Origin: an uncultured Oligoflexales bacterium
GTDB taxonomy: Bacteria > Bdellovibrionota_B > Oligoflexia > Oligoflexales > JAPPIL01
Length of the DNA stretch: 64,000 nt
Assembly (NCBI GenBank): GCA_958296095.1
Contig: OY282434.1
Location: 62,001-126,000, forward strand
Direction: 5' to 3'
Below are positions 37,635 to 46,740 of the stretch, in pieces; positions within the stretch are counted from its first letter, which is position 1; each line of letters begins with the position of its first letter. Made by a program: the position numbers and the translations under genes. The notes beneath the pieces were generated by a model that was given only the letters and a program-made list of their open reading frames with translations, was not told the DNA's origin and did no database searches.

Positions 37635-38414
37635 ATGACAGCAGTCAAGGTCACCGTTCTTGGCAGCGGCACTTCAACAGGGGTGCCGGTGATTGGCTGC
37701 GATTGCGAGGTCTGTCACAGCCAGCAGCCCGAAAACAACCGCAGCCGTGCCTCGTTGTTGCTCAACCATGCGGGGCGCAACATCGTCATCGATACGGCCC
37801 CTGAATTCAGACTGCAGATGTTGCGGGCGCGGGTAAAAACGCTCGCGGCAGTGCTGTATACGCATATTCATGCTGACCACTGCCATGGTTTCGACGATTT
37901 GCGTATGTTTGCCTTCCGCGACAAGGACACGTCCATTCCCTGCTACATGCACACAGACTTCATCGCGGCTTTCAAGCAACGCTTCAGCTATGCCTTTGAT
38001 AGCCGCACCCAATACTATGGCACACTACCGCAGATAGACTTACAGCCCTTGCCAGACAAGCCGTTCACGGTCGCAGGGCTGCAGGTTGAAGGTGTGCGCC
38101 TGCCTCACGGGGCGGTTATGACTAGCGCTTTCCGCATGGGAAAATTCGCCTACGCGACAGATTTCAAAACCTTTGCTCCCGAACTGATTGCTAATTGGAA
38201 AGACAAGATCGACACGATGGTCATCAGTGGGGTACGCTTTCGCCCGCACAAAACCCACAGCTCTGTGCAGGAGTCGGTTGCCATCCTGCAAGCCCTCAAC
38301 GTGCGCCGCGGCTTTATCAGCCACCTGTCACACGAGGTAGATTACCACAAGCACCGCCGCGAACTGCCAGCAGGCATCAACTTCTCCTACGACGGATTGA
38401 GTTTTGTGGTGTAG
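37635..38414 (+). CDS. Metallo-beta-lactamase-fold hydrolase, PhnP-like
   Basis: The protein has the two-metal motif THIHADHCHGFDD and an N-terminal GSGTSTGVPVIGCDCEVC with zinc-binding cysteines, a feature of the PhnP branch (cyclic phosphodiesterases). Further ligands are in VRLPHGAV, YATDFK and FISHLSHEVD. At 259 residues it matches the family. No other phosphonate genes are close, so the substrate could be another cyclic phosphodiester. The 3' end overlaps that of the convergent ribD by 28 bases. Confidence 0.85.
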   Translation: MTAVKVTVLGSGTSTGVPVIGCDCEVCHSQQPENNRSRASLLLNHAGRNIVIDTAPEFRLQMLRARVKTLAAVLYTHIHADHCHGFDDLRMFAFRDKDTSIPCYMHTDFIAAFKQRFSYAFDSRTQYYGTLPQIDLQPLPDKPFTVAGLQVEGVRLPHGAVMTSAFRMGKFAYATDFKTFAPELIANWKDKIDTMVISGVRFRPHKTHSSVQESVAILQALNVRRGFISHLSHEVDYHKHRRELPAGINFSYDGLSFVV

Positions 38415-39613
38415 TCAACCCGTGCCTCGATTACCCAATCGCGGTCGAGCGGCAACAGACGCACATTACGCAAGGAGACGGGGGAATTGAGCTCTGCCCC
38501 CCAGTGCCGTGCCTGCGTGTGCAGACGTGGGGTTTGGAAGAGGTGCACCTTATCAACCAGCCCCGCAGCAAGGAAGGAAGCCCACAGCTGTCCTCCTCCT
38601 TCTAGCAGCAGAGAGCGAATGCCATGCTCACGATAGAGAATTTGCAATAGTTGCAAGGTATCAAACTTGCTGTCGGCCTGAGGTGGTAAAGGCAGCAGCA
38701 ACGTCTCTGACGGCAGCAGTGCCGCGCTGCGTTCGGCTTCCGTGTCAGGCACGATGACGATGACGGTGTGTGGCTCGCTCTCAAGCACCTGCAAATCAGC
38801 TTGCAACGCGGCGGCATCGGCAAGCACCACTCGCCGTGGTGTGCGTCGCGCAGGAAACGGCACGCGCACGTCCAAGCGTGGGTTGTCAAGCTTCAGCGTG
38901 CCCGCACCAACGAGGATCGCGTCGTAACGCTGGCGCAAAAAATGCCCATACTGCTGAGCACGCGCACAGCTGAGGTGCAGGCGCGGTTGGCCGGGCCGCG
39001 CCGCGAAACTGCCATCAAGACCTGCGGCAATCTTGGCGGCTACGAAAGGACGCTGGTGCTCACCTGACTTCTTGCCGCGAGCTAGTTCCTTGCCGCGAGC
39101 TAGTTCGTTCGCAGCCTGAAAAAAATATGCCTCATCCAACCACTGCAGATCACGATGCTCATATTTGCGACAGACGACACCAGCCTGCAGCAGCTCAGCC
39201 AAACTCCCTACCCGCGGGTTGGGGTCGTCTGCACCGAAATGCACCTCCTGCACGCCGTGCCGCAACAACAACTCGCTACAAGGAGGGGTTTTGCCACGAT
39301 GTGTGCAAGGCTGCAAAGTCACGAAAATCCGCGCCCCCTGCAAACACCCGCCCCCGCCGCGCACCAACGCCTGTGCGACCGCTTCCGCCTCCGCGTGCAT
39401 CGCCCCATAACGACGATGCGCCCCAACTGCCAGCAAGCATCCTCGTGCATCGGTGATGACACAGCCAACGAGTGGGTTAGGGGAAACATGCCCCAGGCCT
39501 GCGAACGCGGCGCGATAAGCGAGTGCGTGACACTGATCGTCACACAGTGGTGTGCCGAAGGTCAGTGGTTGCGGGGTTAACAGGAATTCGTCTTCAGGCA
39601 CACCTACATACAT
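38387..39613 (-). CDS. ribD: Bifunctional riboflavin biosynthesis protein RibD
   Basis: RibD carries out deamination and then reduction of the pyrimidine intermediate in riboflavin synthesis. The deaminase domain has the zinc motif MHAEAEAV and LQPCTHRGKTPPCSELLL, and GHVSPNPLVGCVI before it. The reductase domain has DAILVGAGTLKLDNPRLDVR and LLLEGGGQLWASFL. At 408 residues it is slightly long. Between the domains ELARGK is repeated in tandem (ELARGKELARGK), and its DNA contains CTAGCTCGCGGCAAGG, which looks like a piece of the X module. Other riboflavin genes are not in the window. Confidence 0.95.
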   Translation of the reverse strand: MYVGVPEDEFLLTPQPLTFGTPLCDDQCHALAYRAAFAGLGHVSPNPLVGCVITDARGCLLAVGAHRRYGAMHAEAEAVAQALVRGGGGCLQGARIFVTLQPCTHRGKTPPCSELLLRHGVQEVHFGADDPNPRVGSLAELLQAGVVCRKYEHRDLQWLDEAYFFQAANELARGKELARGKKSGEHQRPFVAAKIAAGLDGSFAARPGQPRLHLSCARAQQYGHFLRQRYDAILVGAGTLKLDNPRLDVRVPFPARRTPRRVVLADAAALQADLQVLESEPHTVIVIVPDTEAERSAALLPSETLLLPLPPQADSKFDTLQLLQILYREHGIRSLLLEGGGQLWASFLAAGLVDKVHLFQTPRLHTQARHWGAELNSPVSLRNVRLLPLDRDWVIEARVDYTTKLNPS

Positions 39614-40525
39614 GGCTACGCTACGCTACGCGGCTCTTTGTATCGCTCGCTTCCTAGCTCGCTGCATGTTCTCAGGCCACTCGTTATTGCGTTCATGCTT
39701 GTTATCAAGCCTTCTCGCGGTTACGTTTAGTCTTGCCCACCGAGAGCCACATGAACGGCACGGCAAGACCGTACGAAAACTCGACCATAAATACTGCCAA
39801 TATCACAGTTAGATTATTTTTTTAGATAAAGCATGTGCACATACCCAATCAGGGAGAGTTGCATGCGGCTTCCTTGCCGCTTGCTAGCTCCGCTTCGCTC
39901 GCTACGCTGCTTTTTTGTAACGCTCGCTTCGCTCGCTACGCGGCTTTTTGTAACGCTCGCTTCCTAGCTCGCTGCATGTTCTCAGGCCACTCTGCGCGCC
40001 CTCTCTGCTTGCGCCCAAGTCTCTCGGCGGTTGCCCACACCTCTTGCCCACCGAGAGCTTTATGAATGGCGGGGCGAGGCCGTACGAAAACTCGACCACA
40101 AATACTGCCATATTGCTGTCAGATTATGCGCTTAGATAAAAGTGTGTGCCTATACCCGCTCATGGCGAGTTTCTCGGTAGGGCTGCGCCTCGCCAAGATA
40201 ACGGAGGTTTGTGCTAAGTGGTGTCCTTGCCCCAAGTCTCTCGGCGGTTGCCTACACCTCTTGCCCACCGAGAGCCACGTGAACGGCAGGGCGAGACCGT
40301 ACGAAAACTCGACCACAAATACTGCCATATTGCCGTCAGATTATGCTTTTAGATAAAGCATGTGCCGTACCCACTCAGGAGAGTTTCTCGGTAGGTCTGC
40401 TCCCTGCCAAGATAACGGAGGTCTGTGCTAAGCAAGGTCTGCTCCCTGCCAAGACAACGGAGGCTGGGGCTAAGTAGTGTCATTGCTCCCCGCTTGCCAT
40501 CAAGCCCCTCTACTTGCCCTCAAAC
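39614..40525 (+). repeat. Mosaic repeat block 9, between ribD and atpE
   Basis: A W left part at about 39740-39865 breaks off into X-type sequence before its right arm. Two further W elements lie at about 40047-40215 and 40277-40420. The middle one pairs GGGGCG with CGCCTC (one wobble). The last pairs AGGGCG with CTCCCT (one mismatch). After the last, the right arm and tail (GGTCTGCTCCCTGCC...) are repeated once in tandem at about 40437-40465. The block abuts the 3' end of atpE. Confidence 0.88.
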
Positions 40526-40529
40526 CTCG

Positions 40530-40847
40530 CTACTTGAAGAACGTCCAGTAGAAGGAAATGACGAAGCCGAGCAGGGCGTGGAATTCCATCAAGGCCAACG
40601 AGATGATAAACGGCATGAACACCTGATCCTTGGCAGTCGGGTTGCGAGCAATGCCTTCCATCGCTGCCGAAGCTGTTCGCCCCTGAGCCGAGGCCGCCCC
40701 GAAGGTAGCTAGACCGATGGCCAGCGCCGCGCCGATAGCAATTAAACCACTGCTACTCACCGCACCATCATCGGCGGCATAAGCGACCGCCCCGCAGCCC
40801 AACAACACCGCTACCACTGCCGCCTTGACAAAAAACGCAAAACTCAT
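40530..40847 (-). CDS. atpE: ATP synthase subunit c (proteolipid ring)
   Basis: Subunit c forms the rotating ring of Fo. The start is ATG 40847 (MSFAFFVKAAVVAVLL). The 105-residue protein has an unusual leader-like hydrophobic N-terminus ending AVAYAADDGA, then two membrane helices joined by a polar loop with GIARNPTAKDQ. The ion-binding carboxylate is E88 in ISLALMEFHALLGFVI. Most c subunits have about 80 residues. The longer form with a leader is known in delta-like lineages. It follows atpB on the same strand. Confidence 0.92.
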   Translation of the reverse strand: MSFAFFVKAAVVAVLLGCGAVAYAADDGAVSSSGLIAIGAALAIGLATFGAASAQGRTASAAMEGIARNPTAKDQVFMPFIISLALMEFHALLGFVISFYWTFFK

Positions 40848-40880
40848 TTCCACATACCCTGTCAATTAATGATAAAAAAA

Positions 40881-41663
40881 TCAATGATCGTGCGAGACCG
40901 CCATCGAGATATAAATACTAGTCAGCAATGTAAAGACAAAACTTTGCAAACACGCGACCAGCAGACCGAAAAACAACAGCGCCGCGGGCACTAGCACATA
41001 CGTCAAACCCGTGAAGACGTTGAGCAGCAAGTGATCAGCGAAAATATTGACCATCAACCGCAACGATAGCGACACGGGGCGAGAGAGGTGGCTGAAAATC
41101 TCGATGACAAAAAATAACGGTGCTATGAACAGCAGCGGCCCGAAAAACTGCCGAGCATAAGACCAGCCGTGCTCACGCAAGCCCGCGTAGTTGTAAATTA
41201 AAAAGGCAATCAAACCCAACGCGACCGTTGTGCTCATGCTCTCCGTCGCTGGTGGCAAGCCTGGCACTAGACCAGAGAGATTGCAGACGAGAATAAAGAG
41301 GAAGAACGAGGCGAGCATCGGAAAAAAATCAGCGAAGTACTTTGCCCCGCAAGCATCGCGGGCCAAGCCGTGCAAGAAATCAAGTACAGCATCGACGGCA
41401 CTGACGAGCGAAAAGCGTGCACTCGGTGCCAGCCGTGACTCACTGGCCAGCAGGTGCACCACCCGTGCCCGATAAGCCAACCCCAACAGCAAGCAAACCA
41501 GCAAGCCAAGCACCGCACCCGCAGTTGGCAGCCACACCGCATCAAGGCCTAGCTGTTCGACCACCAACCACTGGTAGAAGTTAACCGTTGCCGGCAATCC
41601 CGCTGCTGCCGCCTCAGCGGACGCGGGAACTGCGCCTAAGGCCAGCGATAACTTTTTCACCAA
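40881..41663 (-). CDS. atpB: ATP synthase subunit a
   Basis: Subunit a provides the proton half-channels next to the c ring. The essential arginine is R202 in PVSLSLRLMVNIFADHLLL. Other family blocks are FFPMLASFFLFILVCNLSGLVPG and FIYISMAVSHDH-like C-terminal residues (SIYISMAVSHDH). The 260 residues form five to six membrane helices. The start codon overlaps the end of the upstream periplasmic-protein gene by seven bases. The genes for a and c are 12 kb away from b', b and delta in this window. Confidence 0.94.
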   Translation of the reverse strand: MVKKLSLALGAVPASAEAAAAGLPATVNFYQWLVVEQLGLDAVWLPTAGAVLGLLVCLLLGLAYRARVVHLLASESRLAPSARFSLVSAVDAVLDFLHGLARDACGAKYFADFFPMLASFFLFILVCNLSGLVPGLPPATESMSTTVALGLIAFLIYNYAGLREHGWSYARQFFGPLLFIAPLFFVIEIFSHLSRPVSLSLRLMVNIFADHLLLNVFTGLTYVLVPAALLFFGLLVACLQSFVFTLLTSIYISMAVSHDH

Positions 41664-42130
41664 CGCTCACGCGGATGCCGATAGCACTCGCGGCTAGTCA
41701 GATACCTGCCGCTAACGACGTTGAAGACACGATAAGAGTCCGACAAGCTGTTAAAAGACCAGCCGACGCGTGCAACTTTCCATATGGCATGATCGCTATC
41801 GAAGCCGCGCCGCAGAACGGTATAGCGATGCTTGACACTTTGGATCAACACCCTGAGCTGCACACACTCTCCCCCTTCCTCGATCACCCGCATTAACCTG
41901 TTAGTCAGGCTCACCAGCCGTGCCGCGGGAATGCGCGAGCGCTTGTAGCTGGCTTCTTCCATGACATCGTTCTGAAAATCTCCCGCCTCCATCGCTAGAT
42001 GCGTAGCTGCACTCAACAGCCGCACCTCGTCGGTATCTTGCGGAGGGGCGGGATCGACGGGCGGTGGATAATCGGCTAGAGCCAACGTAGCACTGCTCAG
42101 TGTAGCCAAAAGAAATAGAAAAGCTCGCAT
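41657..42130 (-). CDS. Exported protein of unknown function overlapping atpB
   Basis: The start is ATG 42130 after AGAGG. The signal peptide MRAFLFLLATLSSATLALA is followed by a proline-rich stretch (DYPPPVDPAPPQDTDE) and a helical domain of about 130 residues with two cysteines (GECVQLRVL and SRECYRHP). It overlaps the atpB start by seven bases, so the genes are translationally coupled. That slot is normally held by atpI or atpZ, to which this periplasmic protein bears no resemblance. The family is unknown. Confidence 0.65.
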   Translation of the reverse strand: MRAFLFLLATLSSATLALADYPPPVDPAPPQDTDEVRLLSAATHLAMEAGDFQNDVMEEASYKRSRIPAARLVSLTNRLMRVIEEGGECVQLRVLIQSVKHRYTVLRRGFDSDHAIWKVARVGWSFNSLSDSYRVFNVVSGRYLTSRECYRHPRERW

Positions 42131-42281
42131 AACCAATTCCTCTTTCTCTCGTGAACGAAAAACTCCCCGCGGCAACTCCACCGCCGGAAAACGCCGCAGC
42201 GTAGCAATCGCAGGTGCACGTTGCAAGTTTTAATTTATGTGCTGCTGTGCTAGACGGAGCGGTAACAGCTTGAGGTTACCG

Positions 42282-42812
42282 ATGCTGCAGGCCAATCTGC
42301 TCGCTTTTCACCTTATCGCCATCGTCTGCTGGTTCGCAGGTCTGCTCTACAGCGGGCGACTGTTGATTTACGCGCAAGAAGCACAGCTACGCCCGGACGC
42401 GGAACGTAAACTGCTGCACGACCAATATGTGCTAATGAAACGGCGGCTGTGGTTTGGCATTACCACTCCTGCCATGCTGGCGACGGTAGGGCTCGGCATC
42501 GTGCTAATGTTGCGCATCAATGTCCACCACCTGCCGTGGTTTATGCTGAAGATGACACTCATCCTGCTACTGCTCGCCTATCACTTCTGCTGTCAGGCAA
42601 TCATCACAGCACAGGCACGGGGGCGGTATCGCTTTACCTCACGCCAACTGCGGGTTTGGAACGAAGTGGGCACGACCCTGCTGCTGTTCATCGTTCTGCT
42701 GGTCAAGCATAAGAGCATTCAGCCCGCGCTAATCAGCACCGTCATTGCCTGCAGCGTGCTCGGCGTGATGTTTGCCATCGTCTCGGCTTTGCGGCGCAAA
42801 AAGGCACATTAA
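42282..42812 (+). CDS. hemJ: Protoporphyrinogen IX oxidase HemJ-type membrane protein
   Basis: HemJ oxidises protoporphyrinogen IX in heme synthesis. The family opening FHLIAIVCWFAGLLYSGRLLIY, with the conserved histidine and WFAGL, is clear. MKRRLWFGITTPAMLATVGLG follows, and then a region with RVWNEVGTTLLLFIVLLVKHK. At 176 residues with about five membrane helices it has normal length, although the C-terminus is extended by a helix (LISTVIACSVLGVMFAIVSAL). I chose ATG 42282, preceded by GAGG, over the longer frame. Confidence 0.82.
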   Translation: MLQANLLAFHLIAIVCWFAGLLYSGRLLIYAQEAQLRPDAERKLLHDQYVLMKRRLWFGITTPAMLATVGLGIVLMLRINVHHLPWFMLKMTLILLLLAYHFCCQAIITAQARGRYRFTSRQLRVWNEVGTTLLLFIVLLVKHKSIQPALISTVIACSVLGVMFAIVSALRRKKAH

Positions 42813-42840
42813 GCGCTGTTCCACCGCTCGGCTTTTTGCT

Positions 42841-43251
42841 ATGCTCACGGCAATGCTTGAGTTAGGAACAAGGATACAGTCAAACCGCCGCAGCAGCGAG
42901 GCCGAACGCGAGTATCTACGTCTCATCGGCATCCAACGCTGTCTTGCCCGTCGTCAACAAGGGGAGAGCAAACCACCTCCCCGCTTTATCTCCCAAAAAT
43001 ACGTGCCCTATGTCTTTACTATCACCATGGCACTTGGTATGGAGTTCTGCATGTCGCTGTACTTCACATCGCTCTTCTCTGGTTTCGGGGGCAACTCTGT
43101 AACAGCTTGGCTGAAGACGTTCGCTGATAACTTTTTTACCAACTGGTTAAAAATGTTTACCATCGGTCTGCTGGCCGCGTTGCCTGCGTCATTCATCGTT
43201 ACCACGTGTGCACGGCGCATCATCAAAAAAATTTTTCGATTTAGATCTTGA
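42841..43251 (+). CDS. DUF2798-like small membrane protein
   Basis: The C-terminal 75 residues match the DUF2798 pattern: PRFISQKYVPYVFTITMALGMEF, a first membrane helix, then NWLKMFTIGLLAALPASFIV as a second. The function of that family is unknown. The N-terminal 55 residues are charged (RRSSEAEREYLRLIGIQRCL) and specific to this protein. The start could be ATG 42841 or ATG 42853. The next gene starts nine bases after the stop. Confidence 0.65.
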   Translation: MLTAMLELGTRIQSNRRSSEAEREYLRLIGIQRCLARRQQGESKPPPRFISQKYVPYVFTITMALGMEFCMSLYFTSLFSGFGGNSVTAWLKTFADNFFTNWLKMFTIGLLAALPASFIVTTCARRIIKKIFRFRS

Positions 43252-43260
43252 GGAAAAGAA

Positions 43261-43974
43261 ATGCCTGCTACACAAGAACTTAAAATTTATCTCGCCGGCC
43301 CTGAAGTCTTTCTGCCCAACCCCCTCGCCAAAGGTGCGGACAAGCGCGCCGCCATCGCGCGTTTCAATGACGAGGTCTTGCCCGACCAAAACTTTCGCTT
43401 CAGCGGCCTTTATCCGATGAGCGCTGAGTCCAATTACTTCACAGAAGACCCCCCCGCCACCGCCATGCTGATTTTTCGCAAGGCTGTTGATCTCATGGAC
43501 GCAGCCGATCTTATCATCGCTAACGTCACCCGTTTTCGCGGGCCTAGTGCCGATGTCGGCACGGCGTTTGAGATGGGCTATATGCATGCTCAACACAAGC
43601 CCGTCTTCGCCTACTACAGTATGCAAGAAACCTACTTCACCGCCGACCAGTGCGAGAGCACCGTGCTCGACCGCACCAATCCCGATTCCGATGCCCACAC
43701 GACTCACGTCGCCAAGGTTCGAGCCTTCGCCGCGGGCTACCTCGTCGATCGCACTACCTCTAAAGAGCGTGACAACTACACCCACATGATTGAAAATTTT
43801 GGCCTCACCGACAACCTCATGATCGTTGGCGCAGTGCGATCTGCCACCGGCGGACAGCAGGGCTATGCTCCCGCGGCTAGCTTCGAGGCGGCACTGCAGG
43901 AAGCCGCTGCATATTACAGCAAGGAACAAGTGCACAACAGACCGCAAAGTCGTGAAGAAGCTGTGCATGTCTGA
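43261..43974 (+). CDS. Nucleoside 2-deoxyribosyltransferase family protein
   Basis: These enzymes exchange the base of deoxyribonucleosides in nucleotide salvage. The opening KIYLAGPEVFLPNPL and the region ADLIIANVTRFRGPSADVGTAFEMGYMHAQHKPVF carry the family signature, including the glutamate in FEMGYMHA expected to be the nucleophile. The length (237 residues) is somewhat longer than the usual 150-180 because of an insertion at about 120-165. A GAGGAAAAG site precedes the ATG. The repeat block begins soon after its stop. Confidence 0.85.
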   Translation: MPATQELKIYLAGPEVFLPNPLAKGADKRAAIARFNDEVLPDQNFRFSGLYPMSAESNYFTEDPPATAMLIFRKAVDLMDAADLIIANVTRFRGPSADVGTAFEMGYMHAQHKPVFAYYSMQETYFTADQCESTVLDRTNPDSDAHTTHVAKVRAFAAGYLVDRTTSKERDNYTHMIENFGLTDNLMIVGAVRSATGGQQGYAPAASFEAALQEAAAYYSKEQVHNRPQSREEAVHV

Positions 43975-43984
43975 CAGGCAGATT

Positions 43985-45020
43985 TTGTGCTACGCTCGCT
44001 ACGCTGCTTTTTGTATCGCTCGCTTCCTAGCTCGCTGCATGTTATCAGATCTCCCTGTATTGCGTTCAGGCTTGCCTGCTAGCCCCTTTGCTTGCCCTCA
44101 GACCTCTCGGATGTGAGCTGAGGTTTGCCTATCGAGAGCCACATGAACGGCACGGCAAGACCGTGCGAAAACTCGACCACAGATACTGCCATATTGTCGT
44201 TAGATTATGCTTTTGCACAAGGCATGTACTTGCACCTAACTCAAGGGAGAGTTTCTCGGCAGGTCTGTGCCGTGCCAAGACAACGGAGATTTGCGCTAAG
44301 TGGTATCCTTGCTCCCAAGCCTTCTCGTTATTGCGTTCAATCTTGCCCACCAAGAGCTCCATGAATGGCGGGGCGAGGCCGTACGAAAACGACCGCAGGT
44401 ATTGCCAATACTGCAACCAGATTATTTTTTTGCATAAGGCATGTGCTTCTACATATTCGTGGGGAGTTTCTCGGTAGGGCTGCGCCGTGCCAAGACAACG
44501 GAGGTTTGGGATAAGTATGGTCCTTGCCCCCAAGTTTCTCGGTAGGGCTGTGCCGTGGCACGCGGCTTTTTTGTATCGCTCGCCTTACGAGACTGTTTGC
44601 CGCTTTCTAGCTCCCTCGCTGCATGTTCTCGGAACTCTTGCTATCGCGTTCAGGCTTGTCCCCAAGCCTCTCGGCTATTGCGTTCAAGCTTGCCTACCGA
44701 GAGCTCCATGAAGGGCGCGGCGAGGCCGTACGAAAACCCGACCATAAATACTGCCATATTGCTGTGAGATTATGCTTTTAGATAAAGCATGTGCCTATAC
44801 CTGTTGTGGTCGGGTTTCTCGGTAGGGCTGCGCCTCGCCAAGACAACGGAGATTTGTGCTAAGTGGTGTCCTTGCCCCCAAGTTTCTCGGTAGGTCTGCG
44901 CCTCGCCAAGATAACGGAGGCTTGTGCTACGCATGGCTTTTTTTGCCGCTTCCTAGCTCCGCTATGCTGTGCCAAGATAACGGAGGCTTGTGCCAAGATA
45001 ACGGAGGTACCCGCTAAGGT
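43985..45020 (+). repeat. Mosaic repeat block 10
   Basis: Three W elements lie at about 44130-44300, 44345-44515 and 44693-44860, with X and Y units before and between them. In the first, the outer arms at 44149-44162 and 44262-44276 pair ACGGCA with TGCCGT exactly and the inner pair GTTAG (44199-44203) and CTAAC (44236-44240) is exact. The second is a mismatch hybrid (GGGGCG with CGCCGT). The third pairs AAAACCCGACC with GGTCGGGTTT but has one mismatch in the hexamer. Tail fragments (CCAAGATAACGGAGG) repeat to 45015. Confidence 0.9.
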
Positions 45021-45039
45021 TGGGTCCTGCTGGGTCACG

Positions 45040-45573
45040 TCATTGCCAATCGTTGCCCATAAATACCCGCGGTTGCAGCTCAGTCGATAAATCAGAGACC
45101 GCAATAAAGCCAAAGCCTGACTGGGCAAATTCGCCGTTGATAGTGACCAATAGCACCTCGCCTTGACCGAGGGTACGCACTGGAGCTGAAGAAGCGTCAG
45201 GCTGAGCATAGACATTCACCTCTCCCATGGTATAGCGCACGACTGCACTCCCGCCGCCAAAATCAGGGGCCGGCATGTCGCTACCGCTATCCATGTTTAC
45301 CCCAGGTACTCCAACCTCTTCGTTATTCAGCAGGGGATTTTCCTCCGCGACGCTGCTGTTTTCACCGCCGATCTGGTTGTCAAAGGAAGCACCTTCGTTG
45401 TTGGTTAGATTGTCTTCCTGACCGAGACCTAGATCCTGGTTAGAGATGTTGTTATCGGCCCCAATGTTGTCGCCTGTTTCACCACTAACCTCTAATTCTT
45501 CCTCGTCTCCCTGAAACCAAGAACACGATGACATTCCAACTGCCAGTGCTAGTGCCAATAGTGCCCTGAACAT
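45040..45573 (-). CDS. Asn/Glu-rich lipoprotein with a C-terminal SH3-like domain
   Basis: The signal peptide MFRALLALALAVGMSSC gives a lipidated Cys. Residues about 20-105 are low complexity and rich in Asn, Glu and Asp (GADNNISNQDLGLGQEDN), probably a flexible stalk. The last 65 residues (RYTMGEVNVYAQPDASSAPVRTLGQGEVLLV) have the pattern of a bacterial SH3 domain, which often binds peptidoglycan. It lies tail-to-tail with block 10. Confidence 0.7.
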   Translation of the reverse strand: MFRALLALALAVGMSSCSWFQGDEEELEVSGETGDNIGADNNISNQDLGLGQEDNLTNNEGASFDNQIGGENSSVAEENPLLNNEEVGVPGVNMDSGSDMPAPDFGGGSAVVRYTMGEVNVYAQPDASSAPVRTLGQGEVLLVTINGEFAQSGFGFIAVSDLSTELQPRVFMGNDWQ

Positions 45574-45801
45574 ATTTACCTCTCCCTCAAAACGATGACC
45601 TTCACCCTCTCCATCGTCACTTGTGCCGCAAGACTTAATTTTTTCTTACGCCCACGGCGACGCGGGCAAGGCTCTGCCGATTTATTGCTTTATTTTCAAA
45701 TTGTTATGATTAAATTTAGGACATCCGCACCAATCTCTTTAAATTTTGCAAACAATAAGATACTGTCGCCAATTGTATAAATTTTTTAGAAAGGGCAGGT
45801 T

Positions 45802-46290
45802 ATGAAATTTATTTGTTTGGTGACGCTGTCGCTTGGTAGTGCATGTGGAACTCTTCCGTGGGCAAAGCGTGATACGCAAACAGTTGCCCAGCTGCAGAGT
45901 GTGGGATTGGGTAGGGCCTATCTCATCTATCACCGCAAGGCTATCCATCATGCCAGCGGGATCGCCCGTACGACCTCGGTGTCGAAGTTAGGGCAGCGAG
46001 TTAATGCCATCCATGCCGCGGTTCTTGCGGGGCGGCGACACCTTGAGGCAACCGTTGCCCAGACGGACGACGCACGTGCAATACTAGAGCTCAATGCTGA
46101 TTTTCAGCGGCTCAGTCTCAGCCTCAAGCGCAGTCTGTCTTATCGCGCTAACGATGTAGCACCGCTACTGACGACCGGCTTTGGCCGTGCTCAAGCTACG
46201 CTGGTTGAAACTACCCTGAAGCAGTTGCAGGAAATCGACCTGCTGCTGTCCACTCCCCTGCGCGGCACGGAAAAAGTGCTGGATAACTAG
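45802..46290 (+). CDS. Predicted helical lipoprotein
   Basis: A short signal peptide MKFICLVTLSLGSAC is followed by a lipidated Cys. The 147-residue mature protein is mostly helical (DDARAILELNADFQRLSLSLKRSL) with no motif that I recognise. Its stop overlaps the stop of the convergent smpB gene by four bases. The 230-bp AT-rich gap upstream separates it from the divergent lipoprotein gene and holds no other gene. Confidence 0.65.
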   Translation: MKFICLVTLSLGSACGTLPWAKRDTQTVAQLQSVGLGRAYLIYHRKAIHHASGIARTTSVSKLGQRVNAIHAAVLAGRRHLEATVAQTDDARAILELNADFQRLSLSLKRSLSYRANDVAPLLTTGFGRAQATLVETTLKQLQEIDLLLSTPLRGTEKVLDN

Positions 46291-46739
46291 GTATCTTTCA
46301 GGGCTCGCTTGATATCGAGGTCGGCTTGGCGGCGACGGGCGGTTTCGCGCTTGTCGTAGAGCTTCTTGCCTTTAGCAAGTGCGATCTCAACCTTGATGTG
46401 CGCGCCCTTGAAATATACCCGCAACGGGACGATGGTTAGGCCGCGCTCTTGTGCCATCTGGCGTAGGCGGATAGTCTCGCGTTTCTTGAGCAAAAGTTTG
46501 CGGCGGCGCTTGTCTTCGTGGTTGGCGCGATTACCGAAGCTGTAGGGGCTAATGTGCATTTCCATCAGGAAAGCCTCGTCGTTGTCGTCAACGTCCACCC
46601 AGCTGTCCTTGAGGTTGCCCCGTCCCGCCCGTAGAGATTTGACCTCCGTGCCTTGCAAGACAATTCCTGCTTCCAGTCGATCCATGATATGGTAGTCGTG
46701 GAAGGCTTTGCGGTGGTTGATTAAGGTTTTATCGCGCAT
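46287..46739 (-). CDS. smpB: SsrA-binding protein SmpB
   Basis: SmpB binds tmRNA and delivers it to stalled ribosomes for trans-translation. The family blocks are NHRKAFHDYHIMDRLEAGIVLQGTEVKSLR, MEMHISPYSFGN and PLRVYFKGAHIKVEIALAKGKKLYDKRE, with a basic C-terminal tail (RRRQADLDIKRALKDT). At 150 residues it is normal. It starts one base away from the divergent pseudouridine synthase start (GTG 46741), so their translation signals must overlap. The tmRNA gene is not in the window. Confidence 0.97.
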   Translation of the reverse strand: MRDKTLINHRKAFHDYHIMDRLEAGIVLQGTEVKSLRAGRGNLKDSWVDVDDNDEAFLMEMHISPYSFGNRANHEDKRRRKLLLKKRETIRLRQMAQERGLTIVPLRVYFKGAHIKVEIALAKGKKLYDKRETARRRQADLDIKRALKDT

Positions 46740-46740
46740 C

